A program made the translations under genes and the position numbers. The notes beneath the pieces were generated by a model. The model made no database searches, was not told the origin of the DNA, and worked only from the letters and a program-made list of their open reading frames with translations. From Fibrobacter sp. UBA4375 (lineage in GTDB: Bacteria > Fibrobacterota > Fibrobacteria > Fibrobacterales > Fibrobacteraceae), in the NCBI GenBank assembly GCA_002391195.1, contig DGRZ01000048.1:1-18555 (forward strand): 18,555 nucleotides of DNA, given 5' to 3'. Shown in pieces: positions 5,990 to 13,918 of the stretch. How positions within the stretch are numbered: the stretch's first letter is position 1; each line of letters opens with the position of its first letter.

Positions 5990-7590
5990 ATTGTGTCCTT
6001 TAAATTCTTCGCGTAGTAGGCCAGTCTTACTCCGTCGGCGGCGCTGGTGACAATCCCGCCTGCATAGCCGGCCCCTTCGCCCAGCACGAACAATCCCTTG
6101 GTATTCACGCTTTCTAGGGTGGCGCTGTCTCGGGTGATACGCAGGGGAGAACTGGTCCTGGTTTCGGGAGCCACAATGAGGCCTTCTGCAATGAATCCGG
6201 GAATTTTCCGGTCAAAGTTCAAAAAACCTTCGTAAAGGCTCTGGCAAATCCGCTGGTCCAGCCAGTCCCAAGTGTTGACGGGTACAATCCCGCAGGGGTA
6301 GGTGGACTTGGGCAGTTTCTTGTCAAGCCGGTGTTCCATGAATGCCTTGATGGTCTGTGCCGGAGCGCTGTAGTTCTTTCCGCCCACATTGAAGGCGTCC
6401 GCTTCCGTTTTCCGCTGGAATTCCAGTCCACCGAAGAGTTTTCCGCTGGCCTCTATGGGAACCACAATAGCCCCGTTGGCAAGAGGTCCGTTTCGACGGC
6501 TATAGCTCATGCCGTTGGTGGCAAGTGTCCCTGGTTCAGAAGCGCAGGGAACCAGCACTCCGCCGGGGCACATGCAGAAACTGTAGGCGCTGCATGTTTT
6601 GCCCAGTGTCGGTGTGGCGAGAAAATATTCCGCAGCTCCGGTGAGGCGCGTATCGACACCTCGGCCCAGTTGCCGCAGGTTTATCAACTCCTGGGGGTGT
6701 TCCACCCGAACGCCCATGGCGAAAGCCTTGCTTTCAAGGGCTACGCCCCGGGCCTGCAGCATCTGGTAAATGTCCCGACAGGAATGCCCCGTGGCAAGGA
6801 CCAGCGCTTCGCAGCGCTTCCACGCACCCTGCGGAGTGGTTTCGTCTTCTATCTTGATGGCAGAAATGTGGCCGTTCTGGATTTCTACATCTGTCAGGGC
6901 CGAATAGAAATGGATGTGCCCACCCAGGCGGGAAATTTCTGCACGGATTTTTCGGAGCATCAGCACAAGCCTGTCCGTTCCGATGTGTGGTTTTGCGAAG
7001 GTGATAACATCCTGGTCTACCCCGAAATCCACCATGTCGTGCAGAACCTGTTCCGAGAAGGCGTTTCTGCTCCTGGTGTTGAGCTTGCCGTCACTAAATG
7101 CTCCTGCACCGCCCTCGCCAAAGAGGACGTTGCTGCGGGCATTGAACTTTCGGTCTACAAAGAACCGGCGTATGTCACGGAATCGTTCCTCTACGGGCTT
7201 GCCTTGCTCGTAAAGATCTACGGAATAGCCCTTGCGTAAAAGGTGCAGGGCCGCCCAGAGCCCCGAAGGACCTGCACCGACAACGTCCACATGTCCGGGC
7301 ATTTGCACGGTGCCTGCCAGGGCTGCTTCTTTCGGGTCTTGTTTTGCCGGAACCGCTTCTACGAGCCCCTTGGCGTTGTTACCAAAGGTCTTCAGTTTTT
7401 GCTGAACCTCGAAACGGACATTATAAGACCAATGGGGGGAACCTTTCCGGCGCGAGTCCAGCGAGAATCGTTCCACCCCCAGATTGAAAATCTGTTCCTG
7501 GTGGAGCTTCAGCTCTTTGGCAAGAGCCTCCCGACACTTGCCCTTTTTTTCTAGGGCAACGGGAAGCTCGTGAAAACAGTAAGAATACAT
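5917..7590 (-). CDS. FAD-dependent oxidoreductase, COG2509 family
   Basis: This 557-residue protein belongs to the uncharacterised FAD-dependent dehydrogenases (COG2509); substrate and partner are unknown. Residues 1-95 carry the family's N-terminal adaptor domain (RFSLDSRRKGSPHWSYNVRF). The dinucleotide-binding fold follows: VVGAGPSGLWAALHLLRKG (103-121) with the acidic residue Glu128 at the end of the second strand. Other family marks are LFGEGGAGAFSDGKLNTRS, ATGHSCRDIY and, near the C-terminus, GLFVLGEGAGYAGGIVTSA. There is no signal peptide, so it is cytoplasmic. The last 24 or so residues (from about 534, including IQNSDFGIRN) are encoded by a heptamer cassette and are probably not part of the native fold. 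It starts 23 bases after the outer-membrane protein stop, in the same transcription run. Confidence 0.85.
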   Translation of the reverse strand: MYSYCFHELPVALEKKGKCREALAKELKLHQEQIFNLGVERFSLDSRRKGSPHWSYNVRFEVQQKLKTFGNNAKGLVEAVPAKQDPKEAALAGTVQMPGHVDVVGAGPSGLWAALHLLRKGYSVDLYEQGKPVEERFRDIRRFFVDRKFNARSNVLFGEGGAGAFSDGKLNTRSRNAFSEQVLHDMVDFGVDQDVITFAKPHIGTDRLVLMLRKIRAEISRLGGHIHFYSALTDVEIQNGHISAIKIEDETTPQGAWKRCEALVLATGHSCRDIYQMLQARGVALESKAFAMGVRVEHPQELINLRQLGRGVDTRLTGAAEYFLATPTLGKTCSAYSFCMCPGGVLVPCASEPGTLATNGMSYSRRNGPLANGAIVVPIEASGKLFGGLEFQRKTEADAFNVGGKNYSAPAQTIKAFMEHRLDKKLPKSTYPCGIVPVNTWDWLDQRICQSLYEGFLNFDRKIPGFIAEGLIVAPETRTSSPLRITRDSATLESVNTKGLFVLGEGAGYAGGIVTSAADGVRLAYYAKNLKDTIQNSDFGIRNCFNDNNSEFINPKS

Positions 7591-7613
7591 GGCCTCTACG
7601 CCGACGGAAAAAC

Positions 7614-10600
7614 TTAGAACACGTAGTTCAGGTTGATACCGCCGTAGATATCCTTGTATTCGTTAGACAGGTAGTCCGGACGGTAATAGATGGCAGAACC
7701 TACGTACCAGTCACTATAGAAGTGCTTGTTGTGGTTGAACCGCAGGTTGATTTTGCCAAGCACGTCCATTTCTTCTTCGTCGAAATCCTCGTCATATTCG
7801 TTCCATTCCGTTAGCATGTAGCGGAACTGTCCGTTCAAGGAAAGGATCATGAAACGGTTCATGAAGGGAATTTCGTATTCGTCTTCTACGGTAATTTCGT
7901 CTTCGGTCATTTCATTGCGGACGTATGACTTGAGGCGGTAGGTCACCTGGAAATGGTTCTGCATGCTCTTGAGGGTGGTGGTGATGCTCAGGGGGTAGCT
8001 CTGCTCAAAGTAATCGCCACCGCCGTAGTAATAACCAAGCTTTGCCCAGGTCGTATCTTCAAGGTCCATGTCCAGCTCGTCAATCAGGCTGTCCTTGTGG
8101 AACACGGATGCATCTGTACGAAGAGTCCAACGACCGTTGATCTTAAACACGGACTGTGCCGCCTTGAAAGAGATGCCGGCATTGATGGTTTGCTTGTAAA
8201 GCCTCTCTTCGAACTTGGACGCAAGATAAGGCGCATCGACCGTAGACATGTAATCAGACCAACGTGCAGAATCCACCATGACGGTATCCCCGTTCACGAT
8301 GGCCATCTTGGGGCCCTTGCCTTCGGTGAAATATTCATCCCTGTAGATTCCGTCTTCTAGCATATAGCTTCCGCGTAGGCGAATCGGACGGTACTGGTCC
8401 CTGAATTCCATATTGTAGTTGGCGGTAATCTGGACCCTGGGATTGATGGTAAAGGTGTTGCTGAGTCCGAAATTGTGGATGTACTTTGTGCGGTCGTTGT
8501 CCATCTCGTGTTGTTCGAACCAGTCGCTTTCTTCGTCAGAGATAAGCCCGAAATGGGTTCCTTCGGCCAGGCCCGCCAGGTTTTTCTTTCTGCCGTGGGC
8601 CGCGTTTTCTACGTTAATCTGGTAGTCCAGTCCAAGGGTCCAGAACTTTTTGATGTCTTGTTCCAGGCTGGCTCCGAATTCGCGGGTGTTGGAAAGCTGG
8701 TCAGGGGAGCCTGCGCTGTAGAAATCCTCACCGATGTATTTCACATGGCCAGCAATCCTTGTCCTGTTGATATTCCAGTTCAAGGAAGCGCCCAGGGCAA
8801 AATTCTGGCTTCCCCAGTGCTGTCCCAGTACTCGGTCGTCATCGCGGTCGCTTTCTTCTTCTTTTTGAATTTTCTTTGCTTCCTTCACCAAATCGTGCAA
8901 CTTTGCCAGCATTTGACTCTTGCTCATGCTGGTGTTGTCTCCGAATATCTCTTCAAGTTCTGCGTTGGTGAGCCAGTCAATTTGACTTTCATTTTGCATC
9001 AATTTACGCAGAAGCGTATAGCTGGAAGTGTTCAATCCGGCGTTGGAGAAAACCCTATTGATTGCACGTTGGCGGATAGCATCGGTTGTGTCTGCACGAC
9101 CGACGGCGATTTGTCCGTTCAGTTCGATATCGCCCGGGAAGAACAGCCAGTTGCCTTCGGCATACATGGTGAATGCTTCCAGAAGAGGATCGGTGGTAAG
9201 GGTACTAGCCTTGGCTCCGTCGCGGAGTAGGGGGTCTTCAAGTTCGTCGTTTGCGTAAATAGCGCCCACCTTGGCGTCGAATCTGCGGACCGGAGCCCAT
9301 TTCAGGAATCCGCCGTAGGCAAGGCGCTGGGCCTGAGCTTCACCATCATCGATGTAATCGTTATAGAGATAGGGGTGACGGTTGTGGGGAACCAGGGAAC
9401 GCTTGGCCTCGCCAAAGAAACCTTCCAACTGGACCAAGGGTTGGTCCGCATTGTTCTTGAGCAAGGACAGGGTATACTCGGCACCGAACAGGGGCATGCC
9501 CGACATGTAGATTTCTCCGCCCATCATCTGGAAATCACCCAGGTTGACACTGTTGTAGCTATCATTGTAGCGCAGTGTCACGGGGTTCGGGTAGAATCGG
9601 TTCCAGGAATCCGATGTGGCATCCATGGTAAATTCGATGGTCTTGCCTTCGGGTGACATCATCAGCACGTAAGCCGAGGCATTTGCGCCAAAACCCGGCA
9701 CCTGGAAATAATTCTTGTAGCGGTCGCCCTTGAGAATGGTATCCGTTCCAAAGATTTCAGGAGTATTGCCGTGGTGAGTGCGAGTACGCACATAGTGGTA
9801 GTTTCCGCCAAGCATCACGTTTCCAAGAATAGTCCAGCTCCTTTGTGTAGAATCTGCAGGGGCATCAGATTCAAATACCACGTTGGCTTCGTCGGCAGGA
9901 TTCAAGTTCTTCCGGTCCACACCGGGAACTTCCGGTTCGGGGGGAAGCGTTGCTACGGTTTCTGCAGCCTTGTTGCTGAAATTGGTCTTGTTGTTCTTGG
10001 CAGTCTCCATGAGTTCGGGAGCAAGAATTTCCGAAGAAGAAATACCCACCGTGTTTTGTTCAATGGCGGTATTGTTCAAGTCAATGACGGTGTTCCCCAT
10101 ATTCACCACAGCCGTACCGTTGTCCTTGAAATTTGAAGAGGACACGGTACTCTTCGAAAGCATGGAATTCAACAGGGCGACATTGTTGTTTTCAAAAGTA
10201 GACCGTTCGACATCGCCCTGGGCGTAGTGGGAAAGGTTCAGGGCAACCTGGTTGTCCTTGAACTGGCAGTCGTTTGCATTGACTGTGGCGTTACGGGCAT
10301 AAATGCCATATCCGACGGCACCTTCCACAAGGGAATTCTGGATTTTTAGATTGCCGTTTTCCACTACGATTCCGTTGGTGGCGTTCAAGATCTGGGCGTT
10401 GCGGATTTCGGAGTTGTTTTCTCCGGTAATCACGATTCCGGCCCAATCGCCTGCAGCGGGAGTACTCATGGCAGAGCGAAACACCACAGGGGATGTTGCA
10501 GTTCCGGCCACCACCAGCTGGCCCTGGTTTACCGTGAGGGAGCTACCCTTGGTGAACAAGATGGTGGTTCCCGGTTCAATGACCAATACCGTGTTGGCGG

Positions 10601-11174
10601 CAACAGATACTGTTCCGTTTACGAGATAGGGAGACTTGTCCGCTTTTAAGAAACCGCGGAGTTCACCCTGGAGTTCTGTGCCGGTCAGCTGAACGTTTTG
10701 CGGTGCTGGTGCAGGAGCGGCCTCTACGACCGGAGCAGGAGTGGCCACGGGGGCAGCTTCAACCGGAGCTGGAGCGACAGCCTGTTCAGCTGGGGCTTCG
10801 GCAACAGGTGCAGCGTCGGGTGCAGGTTCTGCTGCTGGCACGGGTTCTGCAACTGCCTGTTCGGCAGGAGCAGTTTCTGCGGCTGCAGGTTCGGCTGTTT
10901 CAGGAGCAGGGGCTTGTGCGGGAACAGCAGCCGGAGCGGCCTGTTCGGCAGGTTGTGCTACCGGCGTTGGCGCAGGGCTTGCAACTTCCTGGACCGGCGT
11001 TGCTGCAGGAGCAGGTGCCGGAGTTGTTGCTACGGGTGCCGGTGTCGCAGCGGTGGGAGCAGCAACTGGAGCAGGCGCTGGAGCTGCCTGTGTGGCAGGG
11101 GCGGCCTCTTGGGCAAATGCAAAGAATGTTCCCAGAAGGACTGTAGCGACGGTACCCTTAAAAATTTGTTTCAT
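7614..11174 (-). CDS. Outer-membrane protein: Ala/Pro-rich segment, beta-helix and large C-terminal beta-barrel
   Basis: I know no named family for the whole 1186-residue protein. A signal peptide (1-21, AFA cleavage) is followed by a low-complexity Ala/Pro/Val/Glu segment (about 22-160). Residues about 165-400 look like a right-handed parallel beta-helix: LVIEPGTTILFTKGSSL, then short turns rich in Asn such as NATVNANDCQFKDNQVAL. From about 445 to the end there are alternating amphipathic strands with many Tyr/Trp and Asp-rich turns, ending GGINLNYVF; a terminal Phe is the usual beta-signal for barrel assembly. Residues about 703-785 form a charged, probably helical insert. The ATG directly follows the stop of the FecR-domain gene, and GAGGT lies inside that gene's end, so translation is probably coupled. 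A surface adhesion or transport role is inferred only. Confidence 0.8.
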   Translation of the reverse strand: MKQIFKGTVATVLLGTFFAFAQEAAPATQAAPAPAPVAAPTAATPAPVATTPAPAPAATPVQEVASPAPTPVAQPAEQAAPAAVPAQAPAPETAEPAAAETAPAEQAVAEPVPAAEPAPDAAPVAEAPAEQAVAPAPVEAAPVATPAPVVEAAPAPAPQNVQLTGTELQGELRGFLKADKSPYLVNGTVSVAANTVLVIEPGTTILFTKGSSLTVNQGQLVVAGTATSPVVFRSAMSTPAAGDWAGIVITGENNSEIRNAQILNATNGIVVENGNLKIQNSLVEGAVGYGIYARNATVNANDCQFKDNQVALNLSHYAQGDVERSTFENNNVALLNSMLSKSTVSSSNFKDNGTAVVNMGNTVIDLNNTAIEQNTVGISSSEILAPELMETAKNNKTNFSNKAAETVATLPPEPEVPGVDRKNLNPADEANVVFESDAPADSTQRSWTILGNVMLGGNYHYVRTRTHHGNTPEIFGTDTILKGDRYKNYFQVPGFGANASAYVLMMSPEGKTIEFTMDATSDSWNRFYPNPVTLRYNDSYNSVNLGDFQMMGGEIYMSGMPLFGAEYTLSLLKNNADQPLVQLEGFFGEAKRSLVPHNRHPYLYNDYIDDGEAQAQRLAYGGFLKWAPVRRFDAKVGAIYANDELEDPLLRDGAKASTLTTDPLLEAFTMYAEGNWLFFPGDIELNGQIAVGRADTTDAIRQRAINRVFSNAGLNTSSYTLLRKLMQNESQIDWLTNAELEEIFGDNTSMSKSQMLAKLHDLVKEAKKIQKEEESDRDDDRVLGQHWGSQNFALGASLNWNINRTRIAGHVKYIGEDFYSAGSPDQLSNTREFGASLEQDIKKFWTLGLDYQINVENAAHGRKKNLAGLAEGTHFGLISDEESDWFEQHEMDNDRTKYIHNFGLSNTFTINPRVQITANYNMEFRDQYRPIRLRGSYMLEDGIYRDEYFTEGKGPKMAIVNGDTVMVDSARWSDYMSTVDAPYLASKFEERLYKQTINAGISFKAAQSVFKINGRWTLRTDASVFHKDSLIDELDMDLEDTTWAKLGYYYGGGDYFEQSYPLSITTTLKSMQNHFQVTYRLKSYVRNEMTEDEITVEDEYEIPFMNRFMILSLNGQFRYMLTEWNEYDEDFDEEEMDVLGKINLRFNHNKHFYSDWYVGSAIYYRPDYLSNEYKDIYGGINLNYVF

Positions 11175-13055
11175 TTAGCGTACCTCGTAAGTCTTAGTGG
11201 CTTTGAGAACCTTGCCGTTCTTCAAGACAACCTGGATGTTGATTTCTGTTTTTTTGCCGTATTCCAGTTCCACAGGGACGCTGTAATCCAGTTCCCGAAT
11301 GGTCTGGGAATTATCTTCGACAAGATTTTTATTTCCGCTTGTGACAAGAACGCTCTTTATGTGGCTGATGTCATTTTCGGGAATTCCCTTGATAGAGAAA
11401 ACTATTTCACGTTCAAATCTTCTGGACACTCCGTTGGGTGGAGGAGGTACGCGTAAGCGTTCCACGTTGCCCTTTCGAACATCTATATAGGCTGAGATAT
11501 TCGGGTAACACCCTAGTTTCTTTCGAATTTCTGCCTTGTTTCCAGCCTGGTCACGGGCAATCCAGGCGTAATCGTGGAGTCCGGATTTGAGTTTGATAGT
11601 GGAGTAGGAATTCTTGTCGAAATAAGTCTCCTTAAGAGGTGTGTGGTCCATTTCGGTTGAGAGGATGACAATGTCGTCCTTGATGTTCGAAACAGAAACG
11701 CTTGCTTCGCAACGGATGGAATCCGTACGCTGGAAAATCAGTGCGGGCTTGTCCAGGTTTATAGCCTCGCAGCTCTTGTCAATCTCCAAATCCACTTTGA
11801 CGGTCGCCTTGCCGGTTGCCCCGTTGAATTCAACAGTTGCGAACTTCTCGTTCCAGTTGCCCTTCTGGTCGCTGATGGTAATGGTATAGGTCCATTTTCC
11901 GTTTGCGCTTAGGGGTACCAGGTTGGGGGAGGTGTGCTTGCCCAATTTTACAAACAGGGTTGCTGTAGAATCATCTGGGTTGAATTCGCCCTCAATGGTA
12001 GCCGCTCCCGTTTCGCAAATCTTGAGTGGCGAAGGCGTGGTTACCTGGAACGAAGTCGTTGCCGTCTGACTTGCAGAATCCTTTACCGTTGTATCGGGCT
12101 GTTGCATATAGTAGGTCTTCAGGTCGGCACAGCCAAAGCTCACTTTTCCGCTGTAGCAGATAACGGGGAATTTCTTGTCACCAACGGCGCTGGGAGCCCA
12201 GTTGGGAGTGAACTGGACCATTTCTCCGGTAGATTCGATTCTCTCTCCGCCAAGTTCCACGCCTACACCGGCAGGGCAGGTTCCCTTGATGGCTACACTC
12301 GGGGTATAGATGGTGTCGGGGAGGGCTTCGAAGGTGCACTTGAGGGAGTCTTTGGCGGCGGTCTGCTTGGCCTTGTACTCGTTATCCTTTGCCTGGATAG
12401 CCTCTTTCAGCTTGTCCAGGGTCATGGTGGTATCGCTGAGCATGGCGTCGATTTCGTTCAAGAAATCCAGGTCACCCGAGGAGGACAGTTCCAAAACCAG
12501 AAAGTCGTCGCCGTTGGGGACGGCCGTTTGGCCTCCATTGATGCCTACCACCTTGCCGGACAAATCGATTTCCAGGCGTCCGTTGCGGAGGGATGCGATG
12601 GGAGTGCCCTTGGAGCTCATACCGATGACACCGTCAGTTCCGCGGATGGCGGCCGTGGCGGTTCCGGTCTTGAACTTGAAGGAGCTTTCCTTGCTGGACT
12701 GTTTCTGTACGTCAAAGCGGACCTTGCCGCTCTTAATGTCGGTCATGGCCGTCTGGACTCCGTCCTCGGACAGCAGTTGGGAGAATTCCACCAGGGAGTT
12801 CTCTTCTACCGAGATGGTACTGCCGTCGGGCAGGGCCACAATGGCCTGGGATTCTACCAGGGTCCTGATAACGTCTTTTTCTTTGACCTTCGCCCCTACA
12901 CGGAGAGGCACCCAGTTGCCTTCGGATTTCTTTTGGGTGGTCACGTCACCGATGACGGAACGGACTTTGCCCGAGGTGTTTTTGGCAGCATAGGAGAACG
13001 GAACCGCCAACATGAGTGCGACGGCCACAAACTTAAAACGGCTTGAAAATGACAT
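11175..13055 (-). CDS. Exported FecR-domain protein with Ig-like C-terminal region
   Basis: The 626-residue protein has a signal peptide (1-23, SYA cleavage) and a FecR domain (Pfam PF04773) at about 29-150. Visible marks are GKVRSVIGDV, LRVGAKVKEKDVIRT, VALPDGSTISVEENSLVEF and FKTGTATAAIRGTDGVIGM. After a short helical stretch with 'QAKDNEYKAKQ', residues about 235-626 look like several beta-sandwich (Ig-like) repeats with scattered cysteine pairs. Here the FecR domain lies after the signal peptide, outside the cytoplasm. No ECF sigma factor gene is near, so the classical FecR signalling role is unlikely. A periplasmic or surface scaffold for the downstream barrel protein is my inference. 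AGAGGGG six bases before the ATG supports the start. Confidence 0.82.
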   Translation of the reverse strand: MSFSSRFKFVAVALMLAVPFSYAAKNTSGKVRSVIGDVTTQKKSEGNWVPLRVGAKVKEKDVIRTLVESQAIVALPDGSTISVEENSLVEFSQLLSEDGVQTAMTDIKSGKVRFDVQKQSSKESSFKFKTGTATAAIRGTDGVIGMSSKGTPIASLRNGRLEIDLSGKVVGINGGQTAVPNGDDFLVLELSSSGDLDFLNEIDAMLSDTTMTLDKLKEAIQAKDNEYKAKQTAAKDSLKCTFEALPDTIYTPSVAIKGTCPAGVGVELGGERIESTGEMVQFTPNWAPSAVGDKKFPVICYSGKVSFGCADLKTYYMQQPDTTVKDSASQTATTSFQVTTPSPLKICETGAATIEGEFNPDDSTATLFVKLGKHTSPNLVPLSANGKWTYTITISDQKGNWNEKFATVEFNGATGKATVKVDLEIDKSCEAINLDKPALIFQRTDSIRCEASVSVSNIKDDIVILSTEMDHTPLKETYFDKNSYSTIKLKSGLHDYAWIARDQAGNKAEIRKKLGCYPNISAYIDVRKGNVERLRVPPPPNGVSRRFEREIVFSIKGIPENDISHIKSVLVTSGNKNLVEDNSQTIRELDYSVPVELEYGKKTEINIQVVLKNGKVLKATKTYEVR

Positions 13056-13169
13056 ATAGCCCCTCTTTCAAGATGTATTTCACATAATAAATATATTATT
13101 TTTGGCTTTATTGAGAGAAAATTGTATTTTTTAGGGTCGAGAAATTGACCCTAATCACACGAGGAACCT
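13056..13169. promoter_or_regulatory. Divergent promoter region with AT-rich dyad and TTAGGGTC inverted repeat
   Basis: This 114-base gap lies between divergent genes. It contains an AT dyad ATAATA-AATA-TATTAT (13084-13099) suited to -10 elements in either direction. It also has a perfect inverted repeat TTAGGGTC (13131-13138)/GACCCTAA (13147-13154) with an 8-base spacer, and the ribosome binding site GAGGAA (13161-13166) for the gene at 13170. The inverted repeat could be an operator or a leader hairpin. No U-tract follows it on either strand, so it is not a terminator. Confidence 0.55.
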
Positions 13170-13460
13170 ATGAGCGCAGAATTTGAAGAGCCTACCGTAG
13201 AAATGACCGATCCGGATACCGGCGAGCAGGTCATCAAGGAACTGGACAAGGCCATCCTTTCCAAGGGGGCGTGGCAGACCATGATGTTCCTTTGCCAGGA
13301 ACGCAACGCCAAGACCGGCGAATTCGGCGAACCCAAGGTCTATATCCGCCGTTACCAGAAGGTAGCAGGCGCTTTCAAGGCCCGCAGCAAGTTCAATATC
13401 AGCGGAAAGGCCCAGGCCGAAGCCATTATTGAAAATCTTAAGAAGTGGTATAACATTTAA
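13170..13460 (+). CDS. Conserved small protein of the ybeY operon, unknown function
   Basis: I recognise the 96-residue sequence type as a conserved hypothetical found in several bacterial groups, but no function is known to me. It has an acidic start, then KELDKAILSKGAWQTMMFL, an AKTGEFGEPKVYIRRYQK strand pair, KFNIS, and a C-terminal helix ending KKWYNI. There is no signal peptide or membrane segment, so it is probably cytoplasmic. The length and the Arg/Lys-rich sheet followed by one helix recall small single-strand nucleic-acid binders of the PC4 type, but this is only a resemblance. GAGGAA four bases before the ATG fixes the start. Its stop overlaps the ybeY start by one base (TAATG), so the two are co-translated. 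Confidence 0.75.
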   Translation: MSAEFEEPTVEMTDPDTGEQVIKELDKAILSKGAWQTMMFLCQERNAKTGEFGEPKVYIRRYQKVAGAFKARSKFNISGKAQAEAIIENLKKWYNI

Positions 13461-13918
13461 TGCCTGACCCTGCCAGTAGTAAAAAGAGAAAATACAAGAT
13501 AGATTTCCTTTGTCAGGGGAGCATCAAGGCTTTCCCCTGGAAAGACAAGTTCGACAAGATGGCCCACCAGCTCCTGGACCAGGAGGGAACGGGGAACAAC
13601 GTAAACGTTGTCCTCTGCGACGACGATTTTGTCCGGGAAATGAATAAGTCCTACCGCGGGCTAGACAAGGTGACCGATGTGCTTTCCTATGAATGGCACG
13701 AACCGGACCTCTTGGGCGAAATCTACATCGCCAAAGAACAGGTCAAGCGTCAGGCCCCCGAATACGGCAACAGCTTTTTCGCAGAACTCAAGCGGGTCAT
13801 TGTCCACGGGCTTCTGCACCTGTCGGGCTACGACCACATCAAGGCGGCCGACCGCAAGGTCATGCGCAAGCGGGAATGCGAATTTCTGGGGCTGGACCCC
13901 TACAAGGAGAAATGCTGA
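13460..13918 (+). CDS. ybeY: Endoribonuclease YbeY (rRNA maturation factor)
   Basis: YbeY is a small metal-dependent RNase involved in 16S rRNA 3'-end maturation and ribosome quality control in the cytoplasm. The 152-residue length is typical. The zinc-binding motif HGLLHLSGYDH (116-126) is complete, with His116, His120 and His126. It is preceded by the conserved MNKSYRGLDKVTDVLSY (61-77) and GEIYIA (86-91). The start overlaps the stop of the upstream gene, and the stop overlaps the next start (TGATG), so three genes form one translationally coupled unit. ybeY commonly lies next to a corC-type gene, as here, which supports both calls. The usual phoH neighbour is not present in this window. 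Confidence 0.95.
   Translation: MPDPASSKKRKYKIDFLCQGSIKAFPWKDKFDKMAHQLLDQEGTGNNVNVVLCDDDFVREMNKSYRGLDKVTDVLSYEWHEPDLLGEIYIAKEQVKRQAPEYGNSFFAELKRVIVHGLLHLSGYDHIKAADRKVMRKRECEFLGLDPYKEKC

Noticed and set aside
7614..11174. Classical type V autotransporter
   Set aside because: The signal peptide, beta-helix and barrel order is suggestive, but the C-terminal region (about 740 residues) is far larger than the roughly 280-residue autotransporter barrel.
10698..11456. Plus-strand frames rich in Cys/Arg/Gly or Ala/Gly opposite the Ala/Pro segment
   Set aside because: Low-complexity GC-rich coding sequence leaves several antisense frames open by chance. The compositions are exact reflections of the Ala/Pro codons.
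11175..13055. FecR-type sigma-factor signalling system
   Set aside because: No ECF sigma factor gene or TonB-dependent receptor plug is present, and the FecR domain directly follows a signal peptide, not a transmembrane anchor.
13131..13154. Inverted repeat as a terminator
   Set aside because: On the plus strand the T-run precedes rather than follows the dyad, and on the minus strand it is followed by A residues.
13693..13917. Upstream extension of the CorC-type gene
   Set aside because: It would overlap most of ybeY, whose motifs are complete. The overlapping ATG at 13918 begins directly with a membrane segment.
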